This document shows, piece after piece, positions 29,595 to 42,600 of a stretch of 64,000 bases of DNA. The stretch's first letter is position 1. The number at the start of each line of letters is the position of its first letter. The notes beneath the pieces were generated by a model. That model worked only from the letters and a program-made list of their open reading frames with translations. It searched no databases and had not been told where the DNA came from. The position numbers and the translations under genes were made by a program. Source of the DNA: Lagopus muta (Eukaryota; Chordata; Aves; Galliformes; Phasianidae); contig NC_064449.1 in the NCBI RefSeq assembly GCF_023343835.1, positions 3,509,778 to 3,573,777 on the forward strand, in the 5' to 3' direction.

Positions 29595-30625
29595 AGAACC
29601 TTAGAGCAAGATGCTGCCCTGAAGTGCCTCCTAACAGCCATCCAAGCGCTGAGGATCACGATGGAAGTTTTCCTCACTAATGAGTAACTGACCTTAAAAT
29701 GTGCTGATTCTTCTCTGGGTGAAGTACGTTGCATGGAAGGCTGTATCCCAGTTTGTAAGCAGATGGCCATGCGTGCAAGAGAGAGGAAGCAGCTCATGGC
29801 TGCTTTTCTTAATCAGCTCACTGTACTTTCTTTGCAAGGCTTTGTCAGTGAGCAGTGTGAGAAGCAGTGCCAGTGTTAGAGATGTGACCCCTGTGCACTC
29901 TTTCTGGGCTGCTGGTTACACTGCCATGCTTCTCAAATCCCAAAGTTTGGGATGCAGCTGTGGTGAGCTCCCTGTTCAATGCAGGCTGTACTGAGACCTG
30001 CTGCAGCAGTGCAGTCTCCCCCACCTGCAGCAGGAGAGGAGCCAGAAGGGAGGACACAGGCACTTCTATGCATGAAAGGCTCTTACTCAGGCTGTGGTTG
30101 CTGTGTACATGGATGTAAAAGCAAAGGTCAGAAAAAAAAACACTAGCTTTTATGGTGTGAGCCCCTCATGGATGGAGCTGTAAAAGCAAAGAAGAGAGAA
30201 GCTGCAGTGGTTGAGACAGATTAAAAAAAAAGAAAATGAATGTTCCACAGACTGCTTTTACTGTACCAACAGCTATCTAACAGGGCAGAAAATGCATACA
30301 GTGGCAGTAGCAGGTTTTGATCTCTATGCATTTTTGGGCAACAAATGGGAAATGAACAGATGATACCAAAAACCTTACCAGGAAGATTTAGCAGTAACAC
30401 ATCCCCCATCAGTTATCTTCAGCAAAAATTAGCTTTCTGAAAATTAAAAGCCAAAAGAAAGGATGGATAGGATTAAGACTACAATCTGCACAGCCCTTGT
30501 CCAGACACTGAGTGCACCAGTTGTAAATGATTATTTTCCTGTGGTGTCATTTATTTATGTGGAAAGAAAACAGCAAGATTATATTACATGAAAGAAGATG
30601 AATAAAACCTGATTTTAAAAACTTT
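29595..30625 (+). other. ACADS: ACADS 3' UTR
   Basis: The region runs from the ACADS stop to just past the canonical AATAAA at 30601-30606. After the hexamer the sequence becomes T-rich (ACTTTTTTATAG, then a long T-run near 30650), a plausible downstream element. The open frames within it are short and unsupported. Confidence 0.75.
30601..30606 (+). terminator. ACADS: ACADS polyadenylation signal AATAAA
   Basis: It is the first canonical hexamer on the + strand well after the ACADS stop, about 1 kb into the 3' UTR. Cleavage is expected roughly 10-30 bases further on. Confidence 0.7.
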
Positions 30626-33600
30626 TTTATAGCACCACCCCTCCCCCCTTTTTTTTTCTAAATTCAAATGTGACAATTCAGAATAGTTTCTTCCAGTCCC
30701 AAGACACAGAAGCACGACCCTCCCTGCCTCCCATACAGCAGTTGTGCCCATGCTTTGCAGTGTGCTGGGTGGTTGCTACTGCAGATGTCCCAGTAATACA
30801 GATAATCCCTTTGCAGGTCGCTTGCTGGCATGTTGGGCAGAGTTTGAATTTCTCCTTGCTGCTGCCATAATCTGGCAGAGCCAGGCAGTGAGATCAGTAG
30901 GTCTACTGGAAAACCAGTCCAGTGATTGCAAATGTGTTGTAAATGAAAGTCTTGTGGGTGTAAGACACACTCTTCTAGCTCCATTTCCACTTGTATCTCT
31001 GCTTTGATGATTTTTTTAAGCCTCACTTAATGACTCTGTAGGAGGAAGTGAGATTACAAAGTTCTTTTTCTCCTCACAGCCACCCAGCTAGAGCAGGCAG
31101 TGCAGGCCCAGTCACTGCAAGGAAGTGAGGACTGGGAGCACAGTGTTACTGTTCAGTGCTCATCTTTACTGAATCGCCAGTGCACCAGAAGAGGCAGTCA
31201 CTGTTAGGCCACACCTGCTGCACTGTTTTCCTTTGCTTCATCGTTCTTTTACACCTGCTTTCAGCCTCTTCCTCCTCATACCTCCTTCAATCAGCAACAC
31301 TAAATATTGCTACTCGTCTCCAGAGGTGAGTGAAATTGCCCCTGTGCCCTCAGAGCGGAAGACTGGACTGGGAGACTGGCTGCCAACACCTCAGCTGGCA
31401 GAGCACACACTGCAATCAACTACAAACTAGATGTACCAAAATCCCACGTGGACCTTTTGCTGAGAACACTGTGTGCAGCATCAAGCAATTGCCTGCCCAC
31501 AGGGAGCCCTGCTGCATGCATGTGACCACAACTTGCCTTTGTGAGCTCCTGGATAGCACGCTGCATGCCTCCTTAACGAGCTTCCTGCTAGCTGACATCA
31601 GTACAGCAGCTGACCTGGCTAACTGCATATTTGGTGCTGATTTGCTCAATGCAGCTCTGTCACTGCATTCAACTTATGCTGCACATCACCAAACTACAGA
31701 AAGGGTGGAGCTGGTCAAAAATCACTGGCCTAAGTACAGCATGACTTTAATGTTCAGGAGCCTAGGAATGTTTTCCAAGGCTGTAAGAGATCCCTTTTGC
31801 TGTTATCTAAAAAAAGCCCCATGCTTTAAAGGTGCAAAGTCTGTTAAAAAATATGCATTTCCAATACCTTCCTTGCTGCCACAGGTTCAGGCAGGTACAG
31901 GTAACCAGCCTCACAGCACAGCTCTCAGCACTATTTTGGGCTAAACAGCACAGTTACACACAAAGTCCTCCACAGAGCTCCCAGAGCAAAGAGCTGGCTT
32001 TTCACTGAGCAACATACAGAGATCCTATTCCACTGCTGCTGTCTGAGATAATTTCAGCTTTAATGCGTGTCTGTCTGCTCCTCAGGGCTGTTACAGAAAA
32101 AAAAATTGCTGAAAGAGCAAAACACCATCAAGTTCTGCAGCTTGTTAAATAGAGCTGTGAGCAAGATCCACCCCCAGCCTGAGCACCAACCTGGCTGTGT
32201 GTGAGCAGGGCCACGCTCTTACAGCAAAAGCTCAACTTCAGGTTGAAACCAAAAGTTTGTCGTGACAGCTTACAAACTGAGCCAACACAGCAATGATTCC
32301 AAGATGGGAAAACCAGGTCATGTGCAACTTATGGGGGGGAGAGGGGGAGGGACAGCTGCACTTGTCAAGGACACTTTTGCCCACAACCCTCTGAATGTAC
32401 ATTAAATAGGTTACAAATGAACTGCAGGGAATGAAGCAAGGAAACCTTGGAGGATTTCAGCTGGAGGTTAAAAACTCACCAATTAAGAAGAGTTTCCAGG
32501 ACAGGAGGCCTGGCCGTACAGTGGCAGCACATCTGCACTGCTCTGCTCCAGGGGTTCCTGCACAGCCCAGCTGAAGAAACAGTTACAGTAATGGGGGGCA
32601 CCTAAGATGTCCTAGGACTCAGCTGAAATTACTGTAGCACTGCTTTCACTCCAGATCACTTTCTCCTCTACTTGTCTTTCTGATGTGTTTTTGCTAAGCA
32701 AAAAAAAAAAACCAAAATAATAATAATAAAAAAAGAAACACAGACAAACCCAAACAAACAAACAAAAAAGGACAAATGGCTTTAAATGGTTTTAAATTAA
32801 ATTTTGCTTTGCCTAATCTGAAAGCCCTCATTAAATACCACAGCCACATGTTCCAGTTTCATTGGGGATCATAAAAGGCATAAAAATTACCAAATTTGAA
32901 AGATTACAGTAAATTAAAAAAGCTGAACACCTGTAAACACAAGGAAAAATAAAGATGAGAAAAGGCAGCAGTGGGATTTGAATGGAAGTGCAGTCTGCCA
33001 TTGCTGTTTACCTACACAACATCCAAACCTTGCTCACCACTTGTATAAAAAGACCAGACTTGTGCATCCATTTCTCCCTTACTGAGGTCAGTCCTAAGAT
33101 GAGGTCAGTCCCAATGGTCAGCACGTGTTTCCTCATCGCTCCCATGACTTCTTCTCTCAGTGAACACACTCCATTTCCACGCTCACAGCAGGAAATGTTC
33201 ACCTCCACAAGCAGCTGCTCCATGCCACACCATGGAAACTGCAGCACCCGTCCCAGGCTGCTCCCAATGGGCCGCTGCACACCTGGAATTACTAGTCTGC
33301 ATTTGCAAAATACATCCAAACCAACTCCAAATCTTTTCAAGATGAAGATGAAGTCCTGTGGGGAAACTTCAAAGCCGTCAGCAGCAGTTTCTAAGCTGAC
33401 TGTTCCCAAAGACACAGCAGAACACCAAGCCCAGAACTGTTTGCTACCTGGCATTTTACAGTGCTGGTTCCAATCCTAACCAGCAGTCAGAGCTTTTTTA
33501 TTATTATTTTTGACAGTAACTTTTTACACTCCTAAATAAAAGCTTTTGTGAGACGAATATTTTTTTCCTGACAACTTTTCACTAGAAGACAGGTGCTTCC

Positions 33601-34325
33601 AGACTGCACTGCAGGAATCTGTATCAAGTGCTTAATGAAAGAGCTGAACCAAGAAGTAAAACCAAGAAGGGACCCAGCAGGGGCAGGGATTCCATGCCCA
33701 GACAGCCCTAGGAAATCCAAAGGACCACAGCAGTGCGCTCAGTTTCATCCTCAACGTGCAGTCGGCCAGACCAAAGGAACAAGGCCAGAAGGTTCAGAGC
33801 GCCCAGCAGCCGAGTGCTGAGGTACAAATCCTTTCTATTCCCCACAAAGTTGAGCTTGTTCTCAACAGGACAGCAGTGGGACAAAGTGTTATAAGCTGTA
33901 ATTTAACCAAAAATCTTAGGGGAATGTTTTTGTCTCTGCAAACGCAACAGCTTTGTACAGCGATGCTTCAGTTAACCTAAGGCACCACAATCCTCCTCTT
34001 GTCAGTGGTGGCTGCCATTGCAATATTGCAAACCCCTTTGGGTTCAACTCTGTTCACCTGGCAGCTGCAGGCTTCCACCTGGGAAGGCAGGCCATCATTT
34101 CAGAGGTGGTTTAGAAACAAAGCGCTTCATTTACAACCCCATTTCTTGGTGCAAGTCAGAAGGTCACACACACACAGCACACATCAAGGCAATACTGATT
34201 TATAAGAAGGCTAAATTCATTCTAATTAAATAGCACTTCTAGAACTAGAACTAGAAAAGAATTCCAGAATTCTTTTAAGTGTAGAGAATCACTAATAGGC
34301 AAAAGTTCCTGGCACGGAGTAGAAA
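30626..34325. other. Intergenic region between convergent ACADS and SPPL3
   Basis: No recognisable gene. Chance-length open frames occur on both strands, the longest at 31330-31944 (+) and an overlapping pair at 32982-33479 (+) and 33008-33454 (-). None shows a family motif. An A-rich simple repeat lies at 32699-32770. A second possible SPPL3 polyadenylation hexamer (TTTATT read on the + strand) is at 33497-33502, so part of this stretch could be 3' UTR of a longer SPPL3 transcript. Confidence 0.5.
32699..32770. repeat. A-rich simple repeat with (AAT)n and (AAAC)n
   Basis: A poly-A run passes into four AAT units and then CAAACAAACAAACAAA-type units. It is simple low-complexity sequence, possibly the tail of an old retrotransposon, but no body is recognisable. 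Confidence 0.85.
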
Positions 34326-34352
34326 TGCCACTACAAAACCAGAGAAAGACTT

Positions 34353-34358
34353 TTTATT
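34353..34358 (-). terminator. SPPL3: Probable SPPL3 polyadenylation signal
   Basis: TTTATT on the + strand is AATAAA on the gene strand. It lies about 2.3 kb after the SPPL3 stop codon, close to the 3' UTR length I recall for the mammalian gene. TTTATT at 33497-33502 is an alternative. Confidence 0.5.
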
Positions 34359-34670
34359 TTAATTGTAAAGGAGGGCACTCACAAGAAACTGAGAGCACTT
34401 GAGATGTGCGATGCTAGCGGGGGGATGGAGGGACTGAGATGATAAGGCTTCAGCAGACAGATCTAGAGATATATTCCACTGCTTCAGTACCACCAGGCAA
34501 AAAAATTGTGTCCTTTTTCTCTCTGAATACACTCACCAATATTTTATTCTCTTAAGTTTTCAGCTACACTCAAACTTGACGTCCCTCTGTCCCAAGCTGA
34601 CTGCAAGTCTGGGATCCAATACCCACAGTAAATGCAGATTTTAAATTTAAAAGTATTTACTTCTGAAAGT

Positions 34671-34786
34671 AACCATCATCTGACAGCGAGCATCTAACAT
34701 CTAACCGTCATCTGACAGTGAGCATCTAACATCTAACCATCATCTGACAGCGAGCATCTAACATCTAACCAGCATCTGACAGCAAA
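34671..34786. repeat. 32-bp minisatellite in the probable SPPL3 3' UTR
   Basis: Copies begin at 34677, 34709, 34741 and 34773, an exact 32-base spacing, the last being partial. Each starts CATCTGACAG and ends CATCTAACATCTAACC; the copies differ by only one to a few bases. Such low divergence suggests a recent and possibly length-variable array. Confidence 0.95.
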
Positions 34787-35934
34787 CACAGCAGGGACAC
34801 AACAGAGAAAACGCTTTCAACCAAGTGAAAGAGAAGAATGGGGGAAAACAACCAGTCACAGCAGCCTCCTGCTGCCCACCCACCCAAAAGGGTTCAGGAC
34901 CACCTCCAGCCCTGGGCTGCTTCTTAGTGTCCTCACGTTTTACCCACCTCACATCTGCTTCAGCCCATCCAGAGGCACTGCAGCGCCACGGCCTGCGAGC
35001 TCAGACCTGCTGAGGAGAACAGAGGAAGATGTTAATTAAAAACAGCACAGGCAGATGCTTTGGCCAGACAGAAATTTTGCTCCTGTAATAACAGAGCAGA
35101 AAGGATCAGACATTGCACCTCAGCTCCCTTACCTGTTTGTAAGAAGGCACTGCCTCGCAGGTCCTTTCAGTCAGACCTCAGTCTGAAACATTCCTGTTTT
35201 CCTTCCCTCAGCTCTCAGGTCTCAGCACCAGGCTAACGAGGTGCAATGAACGAACATTCTGGTTAGCTCAGGGCTACCTTTCTGGCAATAAAGCAACAGA
35301 ACCTGAACTGCTGGTTGGAAAAAAGCAGCCACCAAAACATCTCAAACAGGCTGTCAGGTACAGAGCACCAACACACAGACTGACCAGGCACAACAGGAAA
35401 GGACAGTTTGCTTTTTTTCCTTTTTTTTTTTTTCCTTTAAGGGGCAGGGCATGGAAAAATACAGCACACTAATGAAACAAAATGCAAAAAAATACAAAAA
35501 AATAGAAAATAGAAAAAATGTATTTACAAGTGATACATTACTATGATCAGAAAGCACAAAGACAATTGCTGCTATAATACATGCACCGGGTCAGGAAGGA
35601 ACTACTAAAAACCTGCAAGGGAGCTGTTTGTAAAAAAGGAAGAAAAAAAAAAAGACACCCTTCCCATCCCTCCCCCCTGAAACAAACAGGGTCAGGTTTC
35701 AACGTTTTGCTTCCCTACTTTGCTACATTGATCAAAATCAAATATCCCCTGAAGTCCATGAGTACAAATACGACATGTTGTCAAACTGCAGGTTTGGTTT
35801 CAGGACGGGGGAGAAAAACAGCAGCTCATTGTAGATTCATATACAAGAAAGCCAGAGTAAACTGCTCTACATGCTAAAAATTACAGCAAGCCCCTGTCTG
35901 CTACATAGCATGATCTTAGCAGGTTTTCCTTTTT

Positions 35935-35985
35935 ATTTATTCATATATATATCTATATGTGTGTGTATATATATATGTATAAAAA
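35935..35985. repeat. TA/TG microsatellite-like tract
   Basis: Alternating TATATA and TGTGTG units between about 35938 and 35982, inside the probable SPPL3 3' UTR. Confidence 0.8.
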
Positions 35986-36631
35986 TCGTGCCCTTTTTCA
36001 CTGCAACATGACATCTGCGTGGAAATGTAACTTGTTACAACAAATCTTTATATGTATACTGCAAGAAGTCACTCAATGTCTGTGGATTTAATAAGTAACC
36101 TCACACCACAGGAAATATTTAATAAATCAAAAAAACAAAACCAAAAACAAACCAAAACAAAAACCCCAATATTGTGACAGAAGACCTTCTGTCTCAGTTC
36201 TTTTCAAAACTGAAGTCCGACAGGAAACTGGTCCCAATGCATATGAGGGTTCGCTGAAGAAGCTTCAGTTTGCCTAACTGTTTTTTTTCTCTTAGTGTTC
36301 ACGAGTTTTTGAACGACTTCAAGCCGTTTTCAGTTTCAAGTCTGTCTCTTCCTCTCTCAGTAGGTAACAGTCTGCTACTGATCCATCAGAGTGAGGAAAA
36401 GAGGAAAGTGGCTGCAGTTGCACGAAGGGTCCCCAGTTCCACATCTGCGGGGCGATGAGTCGGAGCTCCGGAACACCTTAGCTTTTTTCCTTCCCTTCCT
36501 TTCAATTCTTTCATACAAGTCCTGTAGTTGGTACCTTCCCAAGTACCTGGCAGCCAGTCCAGCTTCAGGAGATGACAAAGCCACAAGATAAAGTGAAAGG
36601 GACCAGTGCAGAAGTTCAGGTCACTGCTCCA

Positions 36632-39600
36632 TCATACTTCCAGGAAACGGGAGCTGCTGGACTTAGAGTGGAAAGGCTCAGACCACATGCGGCGTAGATC
36701 GCCCTGGGCAGCAAAACAGCACAGGAGACTGCACTTAGAGACTGCAGAGCCTGCTTAGAAGTCCGACTTTAAAATACAGGTGTAACCATGGGCATATCTG
36801 AAAGCTAAACTGTTCTCCACCCGTTTTGCAGATTGCAATCAAGCCAGTAAAATACATCCTTCTTTTCCACCATCAGGTCAAAATGGTTCATTTCTGAGGC
36901 AGATCTACCTCAAATATTTATGTGGGTGGAAAATTCTGCCCTTTCTTAGGCTCTGTTCTCTAGATTGCTAGATGGATATTTCAAAAATAACCCCACAACA
37001 GTAAAGATAACATTGTGTGTAGACCTGCCTCTCCTCTCTCGATTCATCCTTTGTGCAAACGTTTTCTTTCATGGCCAGCTGGGGGAGGACAAACTCTGTT
37101 ATTTAATTAAGGCAGCTCCTAACACTTCTGAGTTTAGTTTACATTTACTTCATGCTCACACTTCACTTTCTAGTTTAAGTCTCTCCGTTACTCAGTGCCC
37201 CAAGGTGAGAATTCCCACAGGAGCAGCTGCACATCAGTTCTTGACCTCGGCTGTTGGTGAGCAGTGGACACACAGCCCCCAGGACCTGCTGCCCCTGCTG
37301 CAGGAGCACTGACCTCACGGCCAGCAACGATCCGACCTTACCTTTAAATATGCCATGGTGAGGAGCGGCAATAAGGTAAAAGGTACCAAGTACAGGAGGG
37401 CAGGCTGGGCTGCCCGGTGAATACGAGAGGCTACTGTTGCAGTTAATAGGCCTGTAAAAGAAAGAAGCGACTGAACATCTTCAAACAGCATACATCCGTA
37501 TGTTCTGTGCCTTTTCATCCACAGGTGTTTCCTTACCCACCGCTGTAAGACAGGCTATGGAAAAATGTATTTATCTGTGCTTTGCTTTCCTTAAATAGTT
37601 ATAAGCTATTCTATTTTAATATTAGGCCGTGCTGAGCCCCTCACTCCAGTTTTAAACCTCAGAGACTAAGCTAATAATAACACAAACTATAACAAAAAGC
37701 AAAGGAGAGGAAACTGAGTGCACCACGCTGAACGGTTCTATGTGCTACTCAGTGCTGGTGCTTCTTGAGACCATCAGTCTGAGGCCCCCAGCCTGAGAAA
37801 TGAGGGGCTGGAAGGAAGCATTGTTCACACCAGGAACACTTTTCCTGGAGATGTGCCCAAGAGGAACACGGGGGAAAGCCAGGGGTGGGTAGGGAACACA
37901 ACTGGAAAGAAACGATCTCTCCATTGCATCTGCTGAAGGGCTGAGGAGATCCAGATGCACACACACACAGATCCAGATGCACACACACACAGATCCAGAT
38001 GCACACACACACATCTTGACCAAGGAGAAAAAATCCGTTAGTGAGGAGAGGGACAACAGCTACTTCAAATCACAGATGGCATTCCAGCTGCAACTATTTA
38101 CAGTTTTCTGTACACACTAAAATGTTACAGGATCATAAGGCTTAACACTAGAATACAAAAATACTGCAACTATCATCTATTTGTACTCTTTCACAGCATA
38201 ACCCATGTAGGAATTCCCATGTTTTCTGCCTTACCCACGTATGAGCAGAGCAGCTTCTGCACTCGTAAAGCAAGGCACAAAAAGTTCCTCACAGAAAGAT
38301 GCTGATAATCTCTTTCATCCTCAAAATAAAAGCCTCTGTACTTTGTTTCATCGCCTTTCAAACCCACATCTACAATAATCCCACTCTTGCTCACTAAGCA
38401 GCTAACCATATTAAACCACTTACTTACCTACAAAATATCCAATGAGTGTGCAGTGAAAGTAAGAGACCTTCTGCATACGTCCAGAGATGTTCCCTGGTCC
38501 TGGGGCACCACAGGAATCGCTGTTGGCTTGTTTTTTGTAGTTATCGTAGCGCAGGACGAAGCAGAGCAGAAGACCTGGCATCACAATATCTCCAATCCCC
38601 AGCATAGAGAAGTGGCTGCCCGTGGAACTGCAGAGCAATTGAAACTGGGTTTGCACCCCTGCACAAGGTAACAAGCTCCAGACTCCACTTTGTTTCTGAG
38701 CTTCATTTTGCACATGCCCTGCTTATACTGGCAAACTTTTATGCAGTAGAAACTATCGCATAAAAACCAGCCACTAAAGACTTTCCTTAGTGACTTCATC
38801 ACCATGTCAGCTCAGTTTTAAATGTTCTTATTTAGACACTTGCTCCAAAGCAGGTATTCCTACTTGCAGGGTTTAAGCTGCTCTGCTGGAAGTCCCCCAG
38901 TGAAACAGCTCCAGCAGCTCAGTCCTTCAATCACCTCTCTCCCCTCCAACGATGGGAGCTGGGTACCAGCTGACAGCTCTACCACCCATTTGATTCACAC
39001 TGATAAACACTGTGCCTTCATTCCGGTGTAGATTAATCTCCTCTAATGTGAAACAATAAATCAGTTTATGGCCTTTTCAGATCTTTGGCTTAATTCAGAC
39101 ACAACGCATATAAAACTGTAATTCTGTTGGATTCCCAGGGAAGAGCCAACTGCTAAGCACATTAAAAATTGAAATCTGCCATTAACACGAGATCTTTTTC
39201 TGAAAACAACGCCAAGTAAGTTTACTGCAGAATAAACTAACCAATTTTCTTGTTATCAATGCAGATAATCACCCCCTAATCTCTGCTATTTCAGCACTCC
39301 AGCATCGAAAGAAGAATAAAATAATGATATGGCAACAGACTGCGCGGCTTCTGAAGCGCTCGCAGGCTGTGTGGAGCTGGCTTAAAACCCTCATCAAGGA
39401 GCTCCTGCCATGGAGAGATGTGGAATAATCTCCCTCCAACACAGCGCTTCACCCGCTAAGTCTTCACTGCCCACCCCAGTCTCCACCTCCCCCTGCAGTT
39501 ATGCAGTACTTATGACTACTCTAATTTCAGAATAAACCTCAGCTCTTTTTGGTTTTAAGCAGGAATTCATCAACACGTAACTGTAGCAGAAGTTATTAAA

Positions 39601-42600
39601 CTGCAGAACTCACATCAAAGTGTATCTGTTCTGAACGGGCCAGGACCTAACTTAGGATCATTTCTGTATGCACAAGACAGCAAACAGGAAGCACCGAATC
39701 CTTAAACTCTACTACAGACACCGTTATCACAAAGAGGGATTGATCGAATAGGAAACCAAGCTGGTGTTTTCCAATAGAATTAGCAGAGAATAGAATTAGT
39801 GCTAATAGAGTGCTGAGGGAAACTTTTCTTCCATAGTAGCATGAAAGAATTGCTGATTTTACCTTGGAAATACAAGTTTACCAGGCAGCGACAGACGGGG
39901 AACATCTCTGCCCACGTTTGGTCCCAGGTGAAGCTTCCGGGATAAAACGTCCAGGGGATTATCAGCAGGTTGTGTGGCCACTTTCACCATCACATTGCTG
40001 TTAAAGATGTATGCAGAAAAGAAGACCTGCGGAGCAAGAAAACCCTTAGAAATGACAAACTGTGATTACACAGCAACTTAAAGCAGCTTTTTCCCCCTCC
40101 TTTTTGCTTCACCCATTCAACAGAAGATTGTTTTCATTTCCGTATGCATACGTTGCAGGCATGGTAACAAAATGCAGAATGGTTTTTAGAAAAAGTGTTG
40201 TTTGTTGGTTTTTATAAACTATTTTAGTTTTTTACATGATTACTCCTCAAGAATAACTGGAATACTTTCTGATATCAAGATACTGACCAACAGGTACTGC
40301 AATATCTGGACAACGAGCACCAGGAAGAGGATGGCACTGAGGCACCCAGTATAAGAAAGCTTGAAAGCAAAGAGGGAAGCACAGTGCTCAGCCTGGGTGA
40401 TGCAACACTTATTTCTAACAGGCTCTCACACTACAGCTTGCACACAGAAAGACTGACTCACTGCCAGAGCTGTCAGCAAGGGCCTCCCAGTCAGTGCCTG
40501 CTGCTATGCAAAGGTGGAACTACACGCTTTCAGTATTACCAAAGATATTGTCAGGTTTCTTGCAAAAGCGCTGTAAGATTTTATGCCAGCTTCACTGGCC
40601 ATAAATCAGTTTGCATCCCTGTTCTGAGGATTCCACTGCTAGTCTTAAGTTGGCACGCAGCACCGTGCAGCGTGGAGAAGGCTTTACATTCATTTGGAAC
40701 TGCTTGTTCTGATCTGCAGCCAAGCCTTCAAAATTGAAGGTCTCATTTTTTCTTAGAATCTGCCAAAGCTGAAGTATTCTAACGATGTTTCTGCTTTTGT
40801 TAGCTAATTAGGGAGGAAATTATAATGTATTCCACTGAAGGCTTTAAGTTTTCAGAAGAGAGCAATGAAACTCAGCTTCATACTAGCACGTTTCACGTGA
40901 AGACAGCACAAGACCAATTACAAATCCAAACAATAAAAACAGTTTAAGCAGAACAAAACAAAGCACTTACCCAAAAGACATCATAAATTAGTAACCCAGA
41001 GAGCAGCAAGCAGGAAACCTTCAGGCTCGGGAGCCGGACAAAGGCTATCATTGCAACACACAGGCCCATAGCCAGAGCTACAAAATGCAAGTACACAATT
41101 AGTGCATTAAAAATAAAAACAAACCCCAAACCAAACAAGCAACAACAAAAAGAGAAACCAATACTCCTCCCCCCCCCAAAAAAACCCCAACACTCAGAAG
41201 AAGCTTCTGTTTGCACCTGAGCAGCACTGCACTGGATGGATTTCTAGTATTTCCAGATACTGAGGTTCTCACATGTCAAGAGAAGACAAAATACATTCAG
41301 GAGGAACACATCCATCTGACACGTCCCCATAGGAACAGAAATACCACTCCACTTCCACTGTCCACCACAAGTAAACGTTCTCATGATCAGAGTCCTAGAG
41401 ACCACCTCCCCCACAGAACACAAGCTCTCCAGTTACAAACAACAACATCCCAGCTTTCAACCCTCTGTGCCCCCAGCAGGAAACAGCTCCAGAAATCAAC
41501 ATGCTAACGTTGCACAGTACGACCAAGAAGCACTCAAACCAATCTTCTATTGAACAAGATGGTGCACGGCTGCCCAAACATCAGCTGTGAGCTCCTACTG
41601 TTTAGAAGCACAGGGATCTCCCAGTAACAAACATCTGTGTGAACGCCTGCCCATCAGTGGGAAAACAGGGGAAGTCCTCTCTCAGGGGTGAGCTTTCAGA
41701 CACCAGCAAACTGCACTGACTGATGCTGCAGGCTCAGAGTTGTCAATTCTGTTCCAGGAGAAGATCAAGGATGTGCAACGCAAAATTAAACCTGAAACGT
41801 GACACACATGTCTAGAAAGGGGAGGTGGGGGGAACCCTTCCTCTGCAGTCACAAATGCAATCCCCTACGTATTTTGTCAGCAAAGCTCACCAGCATGACA
41901 ACTTGATCAGGCCACAGTTCACAAGTCAACATTCTAACTCTCACACACCATCATTGCAGAATAGCAAAAATCCATTACGCTTGCATTTCATCCAGAAGAT
42001 ACGGAGTTCTTCCATCAAAGCACTACAGAGACAATTTAGTACAGATTCGAGAGACAAAGCCATGGAGCAGCTCCCAGCACAGCTGCACGCGATGCCCAGC
42101 CTGCCGGGCCCACCTCGACATCCCCATGTAACCCTGAGCAGCACGGCTGCCAGTTTTAATGAAGAGATGTGATTACTGAGATTAAAAAACAAGTATCCTA
42201 AATCACGCTGCATTATTGCAACTTGTTATAGAACATAAATTATCGATGTTTAAGGAATTTGACACAGCAAAGCAGGGAGCGAAAGAAGCGCGTTCAGTAA
42301 TTCAGCACAGCCTTCAGTTGCAGACTTCCTCTGAAGAAGAGCAAATACAAAGGAACAGGCTGTCTGAAATCAAAGAGATTTCTCCAAAGCCAGTGCTAAT
42401 AATAGCTCAGGCTGGCCTATGTTTAGGAGAGGATTTCCACGTTATAATTAACTGGAAGTGGAAATATTTTAACCGATGTGAACTTTTAGCCATTGTTCGC
42501 AGTCAGTTCCTGCACCGTGGAAATTCACACAGGCACCCATCTGACATCTTCACTGCACCGAGTGAACAGAGTGTTTAAAAGGGGGAAGAAAAATGGAGAG

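Larger units (their letters stand above)
34353..36631 (-). other. SPPL3: SPPL3 3' UTR
   Basis: The region extends from the SPPL3 stop codon to the likely AATAAA on the minus strand. It contains a 32-bp minisatellite at 34671-34786, AT- and GT-rich microsatellite sequence near 35935-35985, and an A/C-rich low-complexity stretch near 36120-36170. No splice sites or coding frames are convincing. Confidence 0.55.

Noticed and set aside
31330-31944. A 204-codon + strand open frame downstream of ACADS
   Set aside because: It shows no motif, hydrophobic pattern or splice context, and its length is within chance for a region this size.
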